This document shows, piece by piece, positions 35,878 to 44,515 of a DNA stretch of 64,000 nt. The position numbers and the translations under genes were made by a program. The notes under the pieces were generated by a model. It saw nothing but the letters and a program-made list of their open reading frames with translations. It was not told where the DNA came from and did not search any database. The first letter of the stretch is position 1. Each line of letters begins with the position of its first letter. This DNA comes from Bacteroidota bacterium (lineage in GTDB: Bacteria > Bacteroidota > Bacteroidia > NS11-12g > UBA955): positions 1-64,000 of the forward strand of contig JAGFIU010000042.1 of the NCBI GenBank assembly GCA_024103355.1, given 5' to 3'.

Positions 35878-38211
35878 TTGGCATCAAAATTAAACATAAG
35901 TTTTTTCATAGGCATGATTGCCTTGGCAATATTTATGTCCGGTTGTTCGCTCACCAAAACAGTTCCAGAAGGCAAATATCTGCTTATGAAGGTTAAATAT
36001 GATTTGCATGATATTCCAAAACAAAAACAAAACTTGCCTGAATTCAAGGAACTCAATTCGTATAAACCAAATCGCAAGATTTTAGGTATAACCAGATTCC
36101 ATCTCAAGTTGTTTAATTTGGCATCAAGCACAAAAGATTCCTCTCTTAATAATAAGAAGTTAAGAAGATATTTTAGGAATGTTGGAGAACCACCTGTGTT
36201 GTTTGACTCTGCTATGGCAGACAAGGCATCAACAAATATCAAACAGTTTTTCTTTAATAATGGATACTATGATGTGGACGTTTTCTATACCGTTAAATAT
36301 AAGAGAAAGAAAGTTAAATATTTAATGTATCATATTTCTCCTAACTATTATTACAGAATTCAGTTTTATACCCTTGATTGTAAGGACTCTGTGCTTAGAG
36401 TCTTATTAAAAAACAGTATGAGAAATAGTTTTTTTAAAGGGGGAAGAAGGTTGGAATTTGAAACAATAAATCAAGAAAGAGAAAGAGTTCTTAGTATTAT
36501 CAGAAATAATGGATATTTTGATTTTAAAAAGGATTATATAGATTTTGAACTTGACACATTTAGGCAGTCCCACAATGTTGATATAAAACTTATTATTGCT
36601 CTTCCCATAGACAAGAATGTTTTATCAGTTTATCGCACAGATGAAGTTGCATTACAAATCCACTCTCCATATCACAAACCTTTCTCTGAGTTTTATACAT
36701 TTGATAGCATTAAGTACTATACCAATGGCTATCCATTTTCTGCAAAACTATTGCACAACAACCAACTGATTAGGCGAGGTCAAATATATAACCAATCTGA
36801 ACTGAATCAAACATATCGCAGGCTTAGCGAATTAGGAGTGTTTAATACTGTAGAAATCGAAACTACAAAATCCCTTACAGACAGTTTTTCTCTAAATACA
36901 AGTATTATTGTTACACCGGGGAAACTTCAAAGTTTTACTATTGAACCACAACTGATTTCATCTGATTTGAGTAATCAAATTGCTAATCTTGGTAATTATC
37001 GCAATTATGGTGTTGCCGGTATTTTAACATATTCACACAAGAATATTTTTAAAGGAGCAGAACGTCTCGATCTATCTTATACTCTAAGAGCAGAGTCACA
37101 GTTAAGAGCCCAAGAAAATTATAATCGGTTTTTTACAAACTTCCAGACAGGAATAACTGCAAATCTCTTTGTACCTAGCTCATATTTATGGCAGTCATTA
37201 ATTTATAAAAAGAAACTCAACTCAGTAAAATCAGTCTTCTCAATTTCTTATATCTATGAGAATAACTTAGATTTTAACCGCAAGATTTTACCGGCTTCTT
37301 TTTCATACCAATTTGTTAAGGATAGGAATGTATGGCTCCTGACTCCCATGGAAATTTCTTATTCAAATAGTCGAATTGTACCTGGCTTCTTAGATAAAAT
37401 TAGTGGCCAAAATCTTGAATATGTAAAACGATTGTTTGCAAACAACTTAATTACCTCATCAGGCTTGAGATGGAGTTATTCGCACTTTAAATCAGGCAAT
37501 CCTAAAGAGTATATTATTTGGAGAATCAATCTAATTGAATTTGGTGGAAATATTCATCGTATAGTTAGAAGAGCAATGGATAAAGAAAGAACAACTGATA
37601 CAACATATGATTTGTTGGGGGTTAATTATTTTCAATTTGCAAAATCAGAAATTGATTTGAGGATAGGAAAATACATTGATATCAATAATGCACTTGCATT
37701 TAGATTTAATGTGGGAGCAGGAGTTCCATATGGTAATGATGATATATTACCTTTTGACAAAAGATTTTTTATAGGAGGTTCGAATAGTTTAAGAGGTTGG
37801 CGACCTAGAACATTAGGGCCTGGAAGTTATATTGACACAACATCAGGGACACGAATTGACCGCTCAGGAGATTTGATTATCCAAGGGAGTATTGAATATA
37901 GATTTAAGTTTATTAAACCCTTGGAATTGGGTGTTTTTATGGATGCCGGAAATGTTTGGAACATTGTTCCTAACTCTGGAACAACGCAACCGGAGATGTT
38001 TGATTTCAGAAAGTTTATTGGCGAATTAGCTCTTAATACAGGGATTGGATTTCGATTTGATTTTGAATTTTTTATTTTCCGCCTTGATTGGGGAATACAA
38101 CTCAAAGATCCCGGAATAACTAAGAATAAGGGTTGGGTTGCAAAGGAGTTATTTAAACCCAAAGGAATTAACTACACTGTATTAAATGCAGGTGTTGGAT
38201 ATCCCTTCTAG
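35878..38211 (+). CDS. tamL: TamL, lipidated TamA/BamA-like outer-membrane assembly protein
   Basis: A 777-residue Omp85-family protein. The start is TTG at 35878, giving a 22-residue lipoprotein signal with lipobox FMSGC (Cys23); a later ATG at 35914 would leave too short a signal. The lipidation and N-terminal GCSLTKTVPEGKYLL are hallmarks of TamL, the Bacteroidota form of TamA. POTRA domains follow (about 40-380), then the 16-strand barrel with the loop motif GGSNSLRGWRPRTLGPGSY. TamL works with TamB in outer-membrane biogenesis; no tamB gene is adjacent here. It converges with accA, with seven bases between their stops. Confidence 0.88.
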   Translation: MASKLNISFFIGMIALAIFMSGCSLTKTVPEGKYLLMKVKYDLHDIPKQKQNLPEFKELNSYKPNRKILGITRFHLKLFNLASSTKDSSLNNKKLRRYFRNVGEPPVLFDSAMADKASTNIKQFFFNNGYYDVDVFYTVKYKRKKVKYLMYHISPNYYYRIQFYTLDCKDSVLRVLLKNSMRNSFFKGGRRLEFETINQERERVLSIIRNNGYFDFKKDYIDFELDTFRQSHNVDIKLIIALPIDKNVLSVYRTDEVALQIHSPYHKPFSEFYTFDSIKYYTNGYPFSAKLLHNNQLIRRGQIYNQSELNQTYRRLSELGVFNTVEIETTKSLTDSFSLNTSIIVTPGKLQSFTIEPQLISSDLSNQIANLGNYRNYGVAGILTYSHKNIFKGAERLDLSYTLRAESQLRAQENYNRFFTNFQTGITANLFVPSSYLWQSLIYKKKLNSVKSVFSISYIYENNLDFNRKILPASFSYQFVKDRNVWLLTPMEISYSNSRIVPGFLDKISGQNLEYVKRLFANNLITSSGLRWSYSHFKSGNPKEYIIWRINLIEFGGNIHRIVRRAMDKERTTDTTYDLLGVNYFQFAKSEIDLRIGKYIDINNALAFRFNVGAGVPYGNDDILPFDKRFFIGGSNSLRGWRPRTLGPGSYIDTTSGTRIDRSGDLIIQGSIEYRFKFIKPLELGVFMDAGNVWNIVPNSGTTQPEMFDFRKFIGELALNTGIGFRFDFEFFIFRLDWGIQLKDPGITKNKGWVAKELFKPKGINYTVLNAGVGYPF

Positions 38212-38218
38212 ATTAAAA

Positions 38219-39175
38219 CTAAACTTCCTCTTTATAAACTCCCATCTCAGAAAATTTGTTAATCCTACTTTCAATCAATTTTTCTGATGAGACGTCCTTT
38301 AGGGCTTTAAAAATCTTCTTAACCTCTCTCTTTAGAATTTCTGCTGCTTCTTGCGGGTTATAGTGAGCACCTCCAAGTGGTTCCTCAATAATACCATCAA
38401 TTAGCCCGTTTTTAAGCATGTCGTTTGGAGTAAGTTTAAGAGCATCGGCAGCCTTCTCCTTATAATCCCAGCTTCTCCACAGGATTGAGGAGCAGTTTTC
38501 AGGTGAGATAACTGAATACCAAGAATACTCCATCATCATTACCCGATCTCCAATCCCAATTCCTAAAGCCCCTCCGGAAGCCCCTTCGCCAATTACAATA
38601 CAAATAATAGGAACTTTGAGGACTGCCATTTCCATTAGGTTCTTTGCAATTGCCTCCCCTTGCCCACGCTCTTCAGCCTCTAAACCGGGCGATGCTCCGG
38701 GAGTATCAATAAGCGTGAGTATGGGTTTGCCAAATTTTTCAGCAAGTTTCATCAATCTGAGGGCTTTGCGATACCCGTCAGGGTTTGCCATTCCAAAGTT
38801 TCTGAATTGACGTTCTTTTGTATTTCTACCCTTTTGTTGTCCAATTATCATAAAGGTTTGACCATCAATTGTTCCAAATCCCCCAATAATTGCTTTATCG
38901 TCATTTACAACTCTATCTCCGTGAAGTTCAATAAAATCAGGTGCTATATATTGGAGGTAATCCATTGTGTATGGCCTATCAGGATGTCGAGATAATTGTA
39001 CTCTTTGCCAATTGGATAGCTTACCATAAACGTCTTTTTTTAATTCATCAATTTTTTTTTCTAATTGCTCAATTGTTTCAGCCATGTTAACCTTGCCTTG
39101 CGCATGTGTTCCCTTGACTTTTTCTAATTGTTCAATTAAGTCTTCTATCGGTTTTTCGAAATCAAGATAATTCAT
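38219..39175 (-). CDS. accA: Acetyl-CoA carboxylase carboxyltransferase subunit alpha
   Basis: A 318-residue subunit that, with AccD, moves the carboxyl group from biotin to acetyl-CoA, the first step of fatty acid synthesis. The helical N-terminus ([17 protein letters not shown]) and the crotonase-like core ([91 protein letters not shown]) are typical. Length matches the family. A promoter box lies 19-26 bases upstream. Confidence 0.97.
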   Translation of the reverse strand: MNYLDFEKPIEDLIEQLEKVKGTHAQGKVNMAETIEQLEKKIDELKKDVYGKLSNWQRVQLSRHPDRPYTMDYLQYIAPDFIELHGDRVVNDDKAIIGGFGTIDGQTFMIIGQQKGRNTKERQFRNFGMANPDGYRKALRLMKLAEKFGKPILTLIDTPGASPGLEAEERGQGEAIAKNLMEMAVLKVPIICIVIGEGASGGALGIGIGDRVMMMEYSWYSVISPENCSSILWRSWDYKEKAADALKLTPNDMLKNGLIDGIIEEPLGGAHYNPQEAAEILKREVKKIFKALKDVSSEKLIESRINKFSEMGVYKEEV

Positions 39176-39194
39176 TGGAACTGCAATATTAGGT

Positions 39195-39202
39195 CAAAAT
39201 TA
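39195..39202 (-). promoter_or_regulatory. -7 box for accA
   Basis: TAATTTTG on the minus strand, ending 19 bases upstream of the ATG at 39175. Confidence 0.45.
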
Positions 39203-39207
39203 TTAAT

Positions 39208-41337
39208 TCAAATAGTTACTCCCATTTCTTGAAGTAAATGCTCTGCACCCGATAGATATTTCATTATGTATATTACATAACGAATATCAACCCCAATTGA
39301 GCGGCTATAATTTTCATTCCATGCATAATCGTTTATGGTGGCAGTATAGGCACGGTCAAAATTTATTCCTACAAGATTGCCATCTTTGTCCATAATAGGG
39401 CTGCCGGAATTACCTCCGGTTGTATCAAGGTTGTATAACATACAAACTATGGGTTTGCCGTTTTTTTTATCTACTAGTATCGTAGGTAATTGTTTTTGGT
39501 TGAAAAACGTTCTAAGGTTATCAGGGAGAAAGTAATCAGGATTGCCACTATTATTTTTTTGTATGATTCCTTCTACTGAAGTAAACGGATAGTGAGTTTC
39601 TCCGTCATTGGGTGAATATCTGCGAATGTATCCATAGGTAAGCCTAAGTGTAGAATTTGCATCCGGAGTGAAATTACTTGGGTGACTTCTATATTTAAGT
39701 TCTGTGTAAATAGGAATCCATATGTTTAATTGGGCATCTATATACTCCTTCTTGGTATTTATCTCTTCCATGTACGGTAACATTTCTTTAAGAAATTCAA
39801 GTATTGGAGAGTTAACATATTGCATTTTTTCAGGATTTTTTGAAATTAACAAAGCCCATTTCTTCCTATCTTTTTGATTGTTTCTGTAAAGCTTTCTTAT
39901 CCATTCAGATTTGTCTATTGCTTTGTGATAAGACTTTGTCATAATATTCTCCTTATCTAATTTGTATATAAGTTCTCTAAAAAACTCATATTCAATATCC
40001 TGATTAGCATCTGAAAATCTTGATTGAATTAACTGAGTTAAGAATTCTTTCTTACCATGCCAAAAACTCTTTATGTCTTTCTTTGGCTGGTTTTGAAAAT
40101 TCAGTATTGTTAGAGCTGTTTGAATATATCCAATATCATTATTTAAAAAGTAAAATATGAACTCTTTGTTAAACATCTCGTTCTTAGATTTATAAAGGCT
40201 ATCTATCTTGTCAATTACAATTTCAAAATTTGAACCCATTTTATTACCAATTGCAAACGATTTCATTTTGTAATCCTCTTGTAATTTGAATTCAAGTAGA
40301 TGTGTTCGTTTAAGACCTTGAATTTTCCCTTCATAATTTTTCTTAACATTTGCCAATCTCTTGATTGAAGGTGCTAAATTGAGGTAACGTTCTTCATCTT
40401 GTTTTCCTCTGCTAACATTCATCATTGTCTGAATCTTGAATTCATACCATTTAGAAACAAATGGCAGTAAGTGGTCTACTTGATATTCAATAAACCTCGC
40501 AGGTTGATGTCTATAGGTTCTGCCGGGATAACCAAGGATAAAAACTAAGTCATTCTCTTGAACACCGTTTGGGTTGATTTTAAGAAATTTTGCAGGCTTA
40601 TAAGGTTGATTAGTATGGTGATATTCTGCAGCCTTGTTATTTGTATCTGAGTAAGCTCTTAGTATGGCAAAATCACCTGTATGTCTAGGCCATTCCCAGT
40701 TGTCTGTTTCACCTCCAAATTCGCCAACCTGACGAGGAGGAACATAGACTAATCGGGTATCTTTTAGAATCTCATATCGAAATAATACATAAGTTCTGCC
40801 AATAAACATTTCAGAGATTTCAATTTTTAAATCGGGATGTCTTTGTGATTCTTCATCTATTAGTTGTTGTGAATTACGGGTAATTATCTGTTCACGTTCT
40901 TTTCCATTTGTCTCTTCTGAGATTCCTTTGAGGATAAGACTAGACACATCTTCATAAGAGCGGGTAATCTTACACTCTATTCCGACCGGTATTTCTTCTT
41001 CACGGGTTCTTGCCATGAAACCATGTTCAAGATAATTATTTTCAACTGTTGATACTCGGCTAACAGCACCAAATGCACAATGATGGTTAGTAATAATCAA
41101 ACCTTCATTAGAAATAAATGAGCCGGTACATCCCCCAATCCTTACGAGCGCATTTGTGAGGCTTATGCCTTCAGGGTTAAATATTTCATCTTGTTGAATA
41201 GTGAATCCGGCTTTTTTAAAGTCAATTTTACTTAAATCGCTCAGTGGAAACATGCCTTCTTCCAACTTATTTGAACTAAAAATTATTGAACATACAATGC
41301 AACATAATAGGAGAATTGATTTTCTTATTGTATTCAT
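39208..41337 (-). CDS. S46 family dipeptidyl-peptidase, probably DPP11-type (Asp/Glu-specific)
   Basis: A 709-residue periplasmic peptidase that removes dipeptides from peptide N-termini. A signal peptide lies at about 1-22. The chymotrypsin-like triad is visible: His in IITNHHCAFGAVS (about 85-86), Asp in GETDNWEWPRHTGDFAILRAY, and Ser in TTGGNSGSPIMD (S644). Eighteen residues after that Ser is Arg662 (GINFDR). In Porphyromonas gingivalis the same offset holds Arg673 in DPP11, which gives acidic P1 preference, and Gly in DPP7. This copy should therefore prefer Asp or Glu. Such enzymes feed amino-acid or peptide metabolism. It stands between accA and the OmpA gene on the minus strand. Confidence 0.92.
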   Translation of the reverse strand: MNTIRKSILLLCCIVCSIIFSSNKLEEGMFPLSDLSKIDFKKAGFTIQQDEIFNPEGISLTNALVRIGGCTGSFISNEGLIITNHHCAFGAVSRVSTVENNYLEHGFMARTREEEIPVGIECKITRSYEDVSSLILKGISEETNGKEREQIITRNSQQLIDEESQRHPDLKIEISEMFIGRTYVLFRYEILKDTRLVYVPPRQVGEFGGETDNWEWPRHTGDFAILRAYSDTNNKAAEYHHTNQPYKPAKFLKINPNGVQENDLVFILGYPGRTYRHQPARFIEYQVDHLLPFVSKWYEFKIQTMMNVSRGKQDEERYLNLAPSIKRLANVKKNYEGKIQGLKRTHLLEFKLQEDYKMKSFAIGNKMGSNFEIVIDKIDSLYKSKNEMFNKEFIFYFLNNDIGYIQTALTILNFQNQPKKDIKSFWHGKKEFLTQLIQSRFSDANQDIEYEFFRELIYKLDKENIMTKSYHKAIDKSEWIRKLYRNNQKDRKKWALLISKNPEKMQYVNSPILEFLKEMLPYMEEINTKKEYIDAQLNIWIPIYTELKYRSHPSNFTPDANSTLRLTYGYIRRYSPNDGETHYPFTSVEGIIQKNNSGNPDYFLPDNLRTFFNQKQLPTILVDKKNGKPIVCMLYNLDTTGGNSGSPIMDKDGNLVGINFDRAYTATINDYAWNENYSRSIGVDIRYVIYIMKYLSGAEHLLQEMGVTI

Positions 41338-41400
41338 ATTGATGAAAATTTTAATGTTGCGAAATTAGACAAAGAAATTCTTTTGACATTATTTAAAAGA

Positions 41401-41429
41401 AAAGGGCGGCAAATCATTTGCCACCCTTT
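41401..41429 (-). terminator. Terminator of the OmpA-family gene
   Basis: A 13-pair inverted repeat (41401-41413 with 41417-41429, loop TCA). Its single mismatch becomes a G-U pair in the minus-strand RNA, and a T-rich tract follows on that strand (TCTTTTAAAT). It lies about 25 bases after the OmpA stop. Confidence 0.75.
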
Positions 41430-41454
41430 TCTTTTAATCTCAATACCCGATTAA

Positions 41455-43023
41455 TTAGTACTTAATATTAAAATCAACCCTTCTGTTTTTAGCTCTTCCA
41501 GATGCTGATTTGTTGCTTTCAATAGGTTTTTCATCTCCATAACCAATAGCGGTTAGTCTATTTTCATCAATACCTTTGCTTACTAAATATGCCTTAACTG
41601 CATCAGCTCTATCTTGTGATAGTTTCTTGTTAGCATCGGATTTTCCTACATTGTCTGTATGTCCTTCAATATCAACAAGTGCTTCTTTATATAGATTGAG
41701 CATTTCAACTAATATATCTAAGTTCTTATATGAATCTTTAGTAATAATTGCTTTTCCGGTTTCGAAGTTAATACCCTTAGCTGCAAGAGCGATTTTCTTT
41801 ATGTCTTGTTTCTTTATTTCGGGACAACCTTTATTAGCTGCAATACCCGGAACACTAGGACATCTGTCGAGATTGTCAGGAATACCATCTCCATCGCTAT
41901 CAGGACAACCATCCCATTCAGCAGGCCCTTTCAAATCAGGACACTTGTCATCAACATCAGGAATACCATCTCCGTCTTTGTCGGGACATCCTTTGAACTC
42001 TACGGTTCCCGCAGCATTAGGACATCTATCATCTATATCAGGAATCCCGTCTCCATCTGAATCAGGACATCCATTAAATTCTGCTGTTCCGGCCGCTTCA
42101 GGGCATCGATCTGTTTTATCAGGAATGCCGTCACCATCTGTGTCGGGACATCCGTTAAATTGAGGAAGTCCTTTGGTATATCTGCAGGAATCAGCATGAT
42201 CAAACAAGCCATCTCCATCGGAATCAAGAGGACAGCCCACACTATCAACAATCCACCCAAGAGGAGTTTTTGGGCATTTGTCGAATTTGTTTGGTACCCC
42301 ATCTTTATCTGAATCTTTTAGTTTTCTTGGACCTTTCTCATAATTCAAAAAGTCATATGGTAGATTAAATACAACGCCTACTGAGTGATACATGTAAGAG
42401 TCATATAGTTTCCTTCTTTTATGAATACCATTTGTGAATGGATAACCATCCCAAATATCATTATATGTATAATTAAATACAGTTTGTACCCTAAGTCCAA
42501 TTTGCTCGTTAATATTATATTGTAAACCTCCGCCTCCGGTAAAAACACCGCAAAACTCTGTTAAATTATTTCTGGTTTGATTCAGTATTTTTGAGTGGAT
42601 GTATTGAAATCCCCAACCTCCCACTAAATATGGAAATAACTTTGATTCTGAAGAGAGTATAATATCATTATTGAGTTTATACTTTAAACCTGCAGATACA
42701 TTAAAAAGTCTTGCTCTAAAACCAGCTTTGTCAAACGGAGGCTCAACGTATGGAACGTTTTTATAATAACCAAGGTCTCCGGAGCCACCAAATAACATTA
42801 CATCAAAAGAAGGAGAAAGATAATGACTAATGCTGCCACCTGCTCCCAAATAGATTGGTTTTCTCGAGAAAAAAAGTGAGTAGCCATGGTCACCTTGGTA
42901 TTCCATGAATCCACCATTAATCTCTATCCCAAGTTTCTTGTCAGCATTCTGAGCCTGAGATTGGTTGCATAGTCCGCTAACTAATGCTAATGGAGTAAAT
43001 AATGTTAGTAGTATTTTCTTCAT
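41455..43023 (-). CDS. OmpA-family outer-membrane protein with thrombospondin type 3 repeats
   Basis: A 522-residue protein. A signal peptide covers 1-25. Residues about 28-225 form a beta-barrel (GIEINGGFMEYQGDHGYS through YHSVGVVFNLPYDFL). Residues 237-402 are six calcium-binding TSP3 repeats of 27 residues, with SDGDGIPDIDDRCP and variants, forming a stiff spacer. Residues about 410-522 are the OmpA peptidoglycan-binding domain, with IEGHTDNVGKSDANKKLSQ and GRAKNRRVDF. It ties the outer membrane to the wall. A good promoter and a terminator make it a single-gene unit. Confidence 0.95.
   Translation of the reverse strand: MKKILLTLFTPLALVSGLCNQSQAQNADKKLGIEINGGFMEYQGDHGYSLFFSRKPIYLGAGGSISHYLSPSFDVMLFGGSGDLGYYKNVPYVEPPFDKAGFRARLFNVSAGLKYKLNNDIILSSESKLFPYLVGGWGFQYIHSKILNQTRNNLTEFCGVFTGGGGLQYNINEQIGLRVQTVFNYTYNDIWDGYPFTNGIHKRRKLYDSYMYHSVGVVFNLPYDFLNYEKGPRKLKDSDKDGVPNKFDKCPKTPLGWIVDSVGCPLDSDGDGLFDHADSCRYTKGLPQFNGCPDTDGDGIPDKTDRCPEAAGTAEFNGCPDSDGDGIPDIDDRCPNAAGTVEFKGCPDKDGDGIPDVDDKCPDLKGPAEWDGCPDSDGDGIPDNLDRCPSVPGIAANKGCPEIKKQDIKKIALAAKGINFETGKAIITKDSYKNLDILVEMLNLYKEALVDIEGHTDNVGKSDANKKLSQDRADAVKAYLVSKGIDENRLTAIGYGDEKPIESNKSASGRAKNRRVDFNIKY
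41818..42315 (-). repeat. Tandem TSP3-encoding repeat, 81-base unit
   Basis: Six coding repeats, five of exactly 27 codons, within the OmpA-family gene. Unit core DGDGIPDxxDRCP...GCPD with variable linkers. Copies 3 to 5 are the most alike, suggesting recent duplication. Confidence 0.85.
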
Positions 43024-43055
43024 GATTTGATGATTTGATTTGTATTGAGTACGGG

Positions 43056-43084
43056 CAAAAGTAAAGATATTTTTTGTTTGTCAA
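43056..43084 (-). promoter_or_regulatory. Promoter of the OmpA-family gene
   Basis: On the minus strand, TTG (43082-43084), an 18-base spacer and TACTTTTG (43056-43063) lie 32 bases upstream of the ATG at 43023. A full match to the Bacteroidota consensus. Confidence 0.7.
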
Positions 43085-43127
43085 AATTTTTTTGTAGGTT
43101 AAAAAAACAAATACTTTCGATAAGTGA

Positions 43128-43589
43128 TTAATTACTGATGTCAATAATATTTCCGCTTTTAAAAACTCTATAATTTTTTAGTGGATATATTGAGGGTCCA
43201 TTTAATAACAAACCATCAAATTGAAATTTTGATTCACAACATTTTTGAAAGACTCCATTCTGCATATTGCCACATCTGAATGTGAAATTAGAATCGAGTT
43301 CTACCCTAGAACATTCTTCAAATGGCTGGTAGGGACACATCCTGTCTGTTGCATAATATTCACCATTAAATCCATGAAAAAGTGTGATACCCTTGTTCCC
43401 GCCATTCAAGTAGATGTAGTTGCCGGGTATGAGTAAATTAGCATACAAGGGCAAATCCATATTAATCCGGATACTTACCGGAACGTTGGGTATCATATTT
43501 TCATCTTTATTCTTTTTGCAACCCGAAAATACCATTATTGTAAAAGCAATACCCATAAGAATGCTTGACTTCATTATTTTAATATACAT
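43128..43589 (-). CDS. Lipoprotein with degenerate Rieske-like fold
   Basis: A 153-residue protein with lipobox VFSGC and KKNKDEN after it. The C-terminal part has the Rieske layout: two Cys segments (RMCPYQPFEEC and FQKCCESKFQFDG) and the closing NGPSIYPLKNYRV strand. A true Rieske [2Fe-2S] site needs CxH and CxxH; here both His positions are changed (CPY, CCES), so a normal cluster is unlikely. The start was taken at ATG 43589, preceded by an AAGGGGG run; ATG 43574 is an alternative, and a start at 43628 would lie well inside the upstream gene and spoil the signal. It follows 3-hydroxyacyl-CoA dehydrogenase with a slight overlap. Confidence 0.72.
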   Translation of the reverse strand: MYIKIMKSSILMGIAFTIMVFSGCKKNKDENMIPNVPVSIRINMDLPLYANLLIPGNYIYLNGGNKGITLFHGFNGEYYATDRMCPYQPFEECSRVELDSNFTFRCGNMQNGVFQKCCESKFQFDGLLLNGPSIYPLKNYRVFKSGNIIDISN

Positions 43590-44424
43590 AGAACCCCCTT
43601 TTTGTTTTTCTGCCGTGAAATCCGGCAATTACTTTTTGTTTTTGAATTCTATTGGGCCTGAAGCGATTTTCGTAATTAAATAAACCAAACATACTTTCAG
43701 TAACGGAGTAATTTGTTTCTACGCCAATCAAATCCATAAGTCTAAATGCACCCATCTTGAACCCTGTGGCTTCAAGGAGTTTGTCAATGGTTTGAAAGTC
43801 CGCAACCCCTTCTTCTGCTATTTTTAAACTCTCAAGATAATAGTGCCTCGCTACTCTATTCACAATAAACCCGGGTGCATCTTTTGCCATGACACTTCTC
43901 TTACCAAGCATATTAACAAAATTAATACATATGTCAGTGGTTTCCGCAGAGGTAGATTCTCCTTGAATAATTTCAACCAACTTCATGATATGTGCGGGGT
44001 TAAAGAAATGAATGCCAATAACTCTTTCAGGATGAGCAAGCCCATTAGCAATTTGTGTTATCGGTATAGAGGAAGTATTGGTAGCCAAAATGGTTTCTGT
44101 ACTATTTTGTGCAGCAATTTTTCTGAAAAAAGCTTGTTTTAATTCAAGCTTTTCAGGGATGGCTTCCAAAATTAAATCTGCTTTTAGAGTTTCAAAATTT
44201 GTTGTATATGAAAGTTGATTCAGTGTTTCTGATTCTTTTTGTTGCGTTAGCTTACCTAATTCAACAGCCTTTGAGAGATTTTGTTGGATAATCTTTTCTG
44301 CACTTATTAATAATTCTTCTTTTATATCATAAAGAATAGTTTTAAAACCTGCCATAGCGCATACCTGCGCAATCCCTGAACCCATGACCCCTGAACCGGC
44401 AATAACTACTTTTTCTATTTTCAT
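43579..44424 (-). CDS. 3-hydroxyacyl-CoA (3-hydroxybutyryl-CoA) dehydrogenase
   Basis: A 281-residue NAD(P)-dependent enzyme of fatty-acid or butyrate metabolism. The Rossmann motif is VVIAGSGVMGSGIAQVCAMAGFKTILYD. The catalytic His lies in HPERVIGIHFFNPAHIMKLVEII. The C-terminal dimer domain has DAPGFIVNRVARHYYLESLKIAEEG and GFKMGAFRLMDLIGVETN. The ATG at 44424 is chosen over 44457 because it begins directly at the Rossmann strand and follows a TATCTTTG promoter box by seven bases. It is divergent from gmd. Confidence 0.93.
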   Translation of the reverse strand: MKIEKVVIAGSGVMGSGIAQVCAMAGFKTILYDIKEELLISAEKIIQQNLSKAVELGKLTQQKESETLNQLSYTTNFETLKADLILEAIPEKLELKQAFFRKIAAQNSTETILATNTSSIPITQIANGLAHPERVIGIHFFNPAHIMKLVEIIQGESTSAETTDICINFVNMLGKRSVMAKDAPGFIVNRVARHYYLESLKIAEEGVADFQTIDKLLEATGFKMGAFRLMDLIGVETNYSVTESMFGLFNYENRFRPNRIQKQKVIAGFHGRKTKRGFYVY

Positions 44425-44431
44425 TAGGTTG

Positions 44432-44439
44432 CAAAGATA
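44432..44439 (-). promoter_or_regulatory. -7 box seven bases from the dehydrogenase start
   Basis: TATCTTTG on the minus strand, then CAACCTA and ATG (44424). It implies a very short leader and excludes the upstream start at 44457. Confidence 0.45.
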
Positions 44440-44456
44440 TGTAAATGCAAAACGCA

Positions 44457-44484
44457 TTGAATTCTGCTTTTATACTTACTTTTG
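44457..44484 (+). promoter_or_regulatory. Promoter of gmd
   Basis: TTG (44457-44459), a 17-base spacer and TACTTTTG (44477-44484) lie 31 bases upstream of the gmd ATG, and back-to-back with the box of the divergent dehydrogenase gene. Confidence 0.65.
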
Positions 44485-44515
44485 AAAACTCACAAATTGA
44501 CAATTTGATTTTATA

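Noticed and set aside
35435-35893. Plus-strand frame of 152 codons upstream of tamL
   Set aside because: Antisense to the SpoU methyltransferase with its intact motifs.
41576-42163. Plus-strand frame of 195 codons opposite the OmpA gene
   Set aside because: It is the antisense of the TSP3 repeats; its repetitive Ser/Pro/Gly sequence is a by-product of the repeats.
41818-42315. Direct repeats that might suggest a CRISPR array
   Set aside because: The 81-base units are in frame and encode calcium-binding TSP3 motifs; there are no short repeats with unique spacers and no cas genes.
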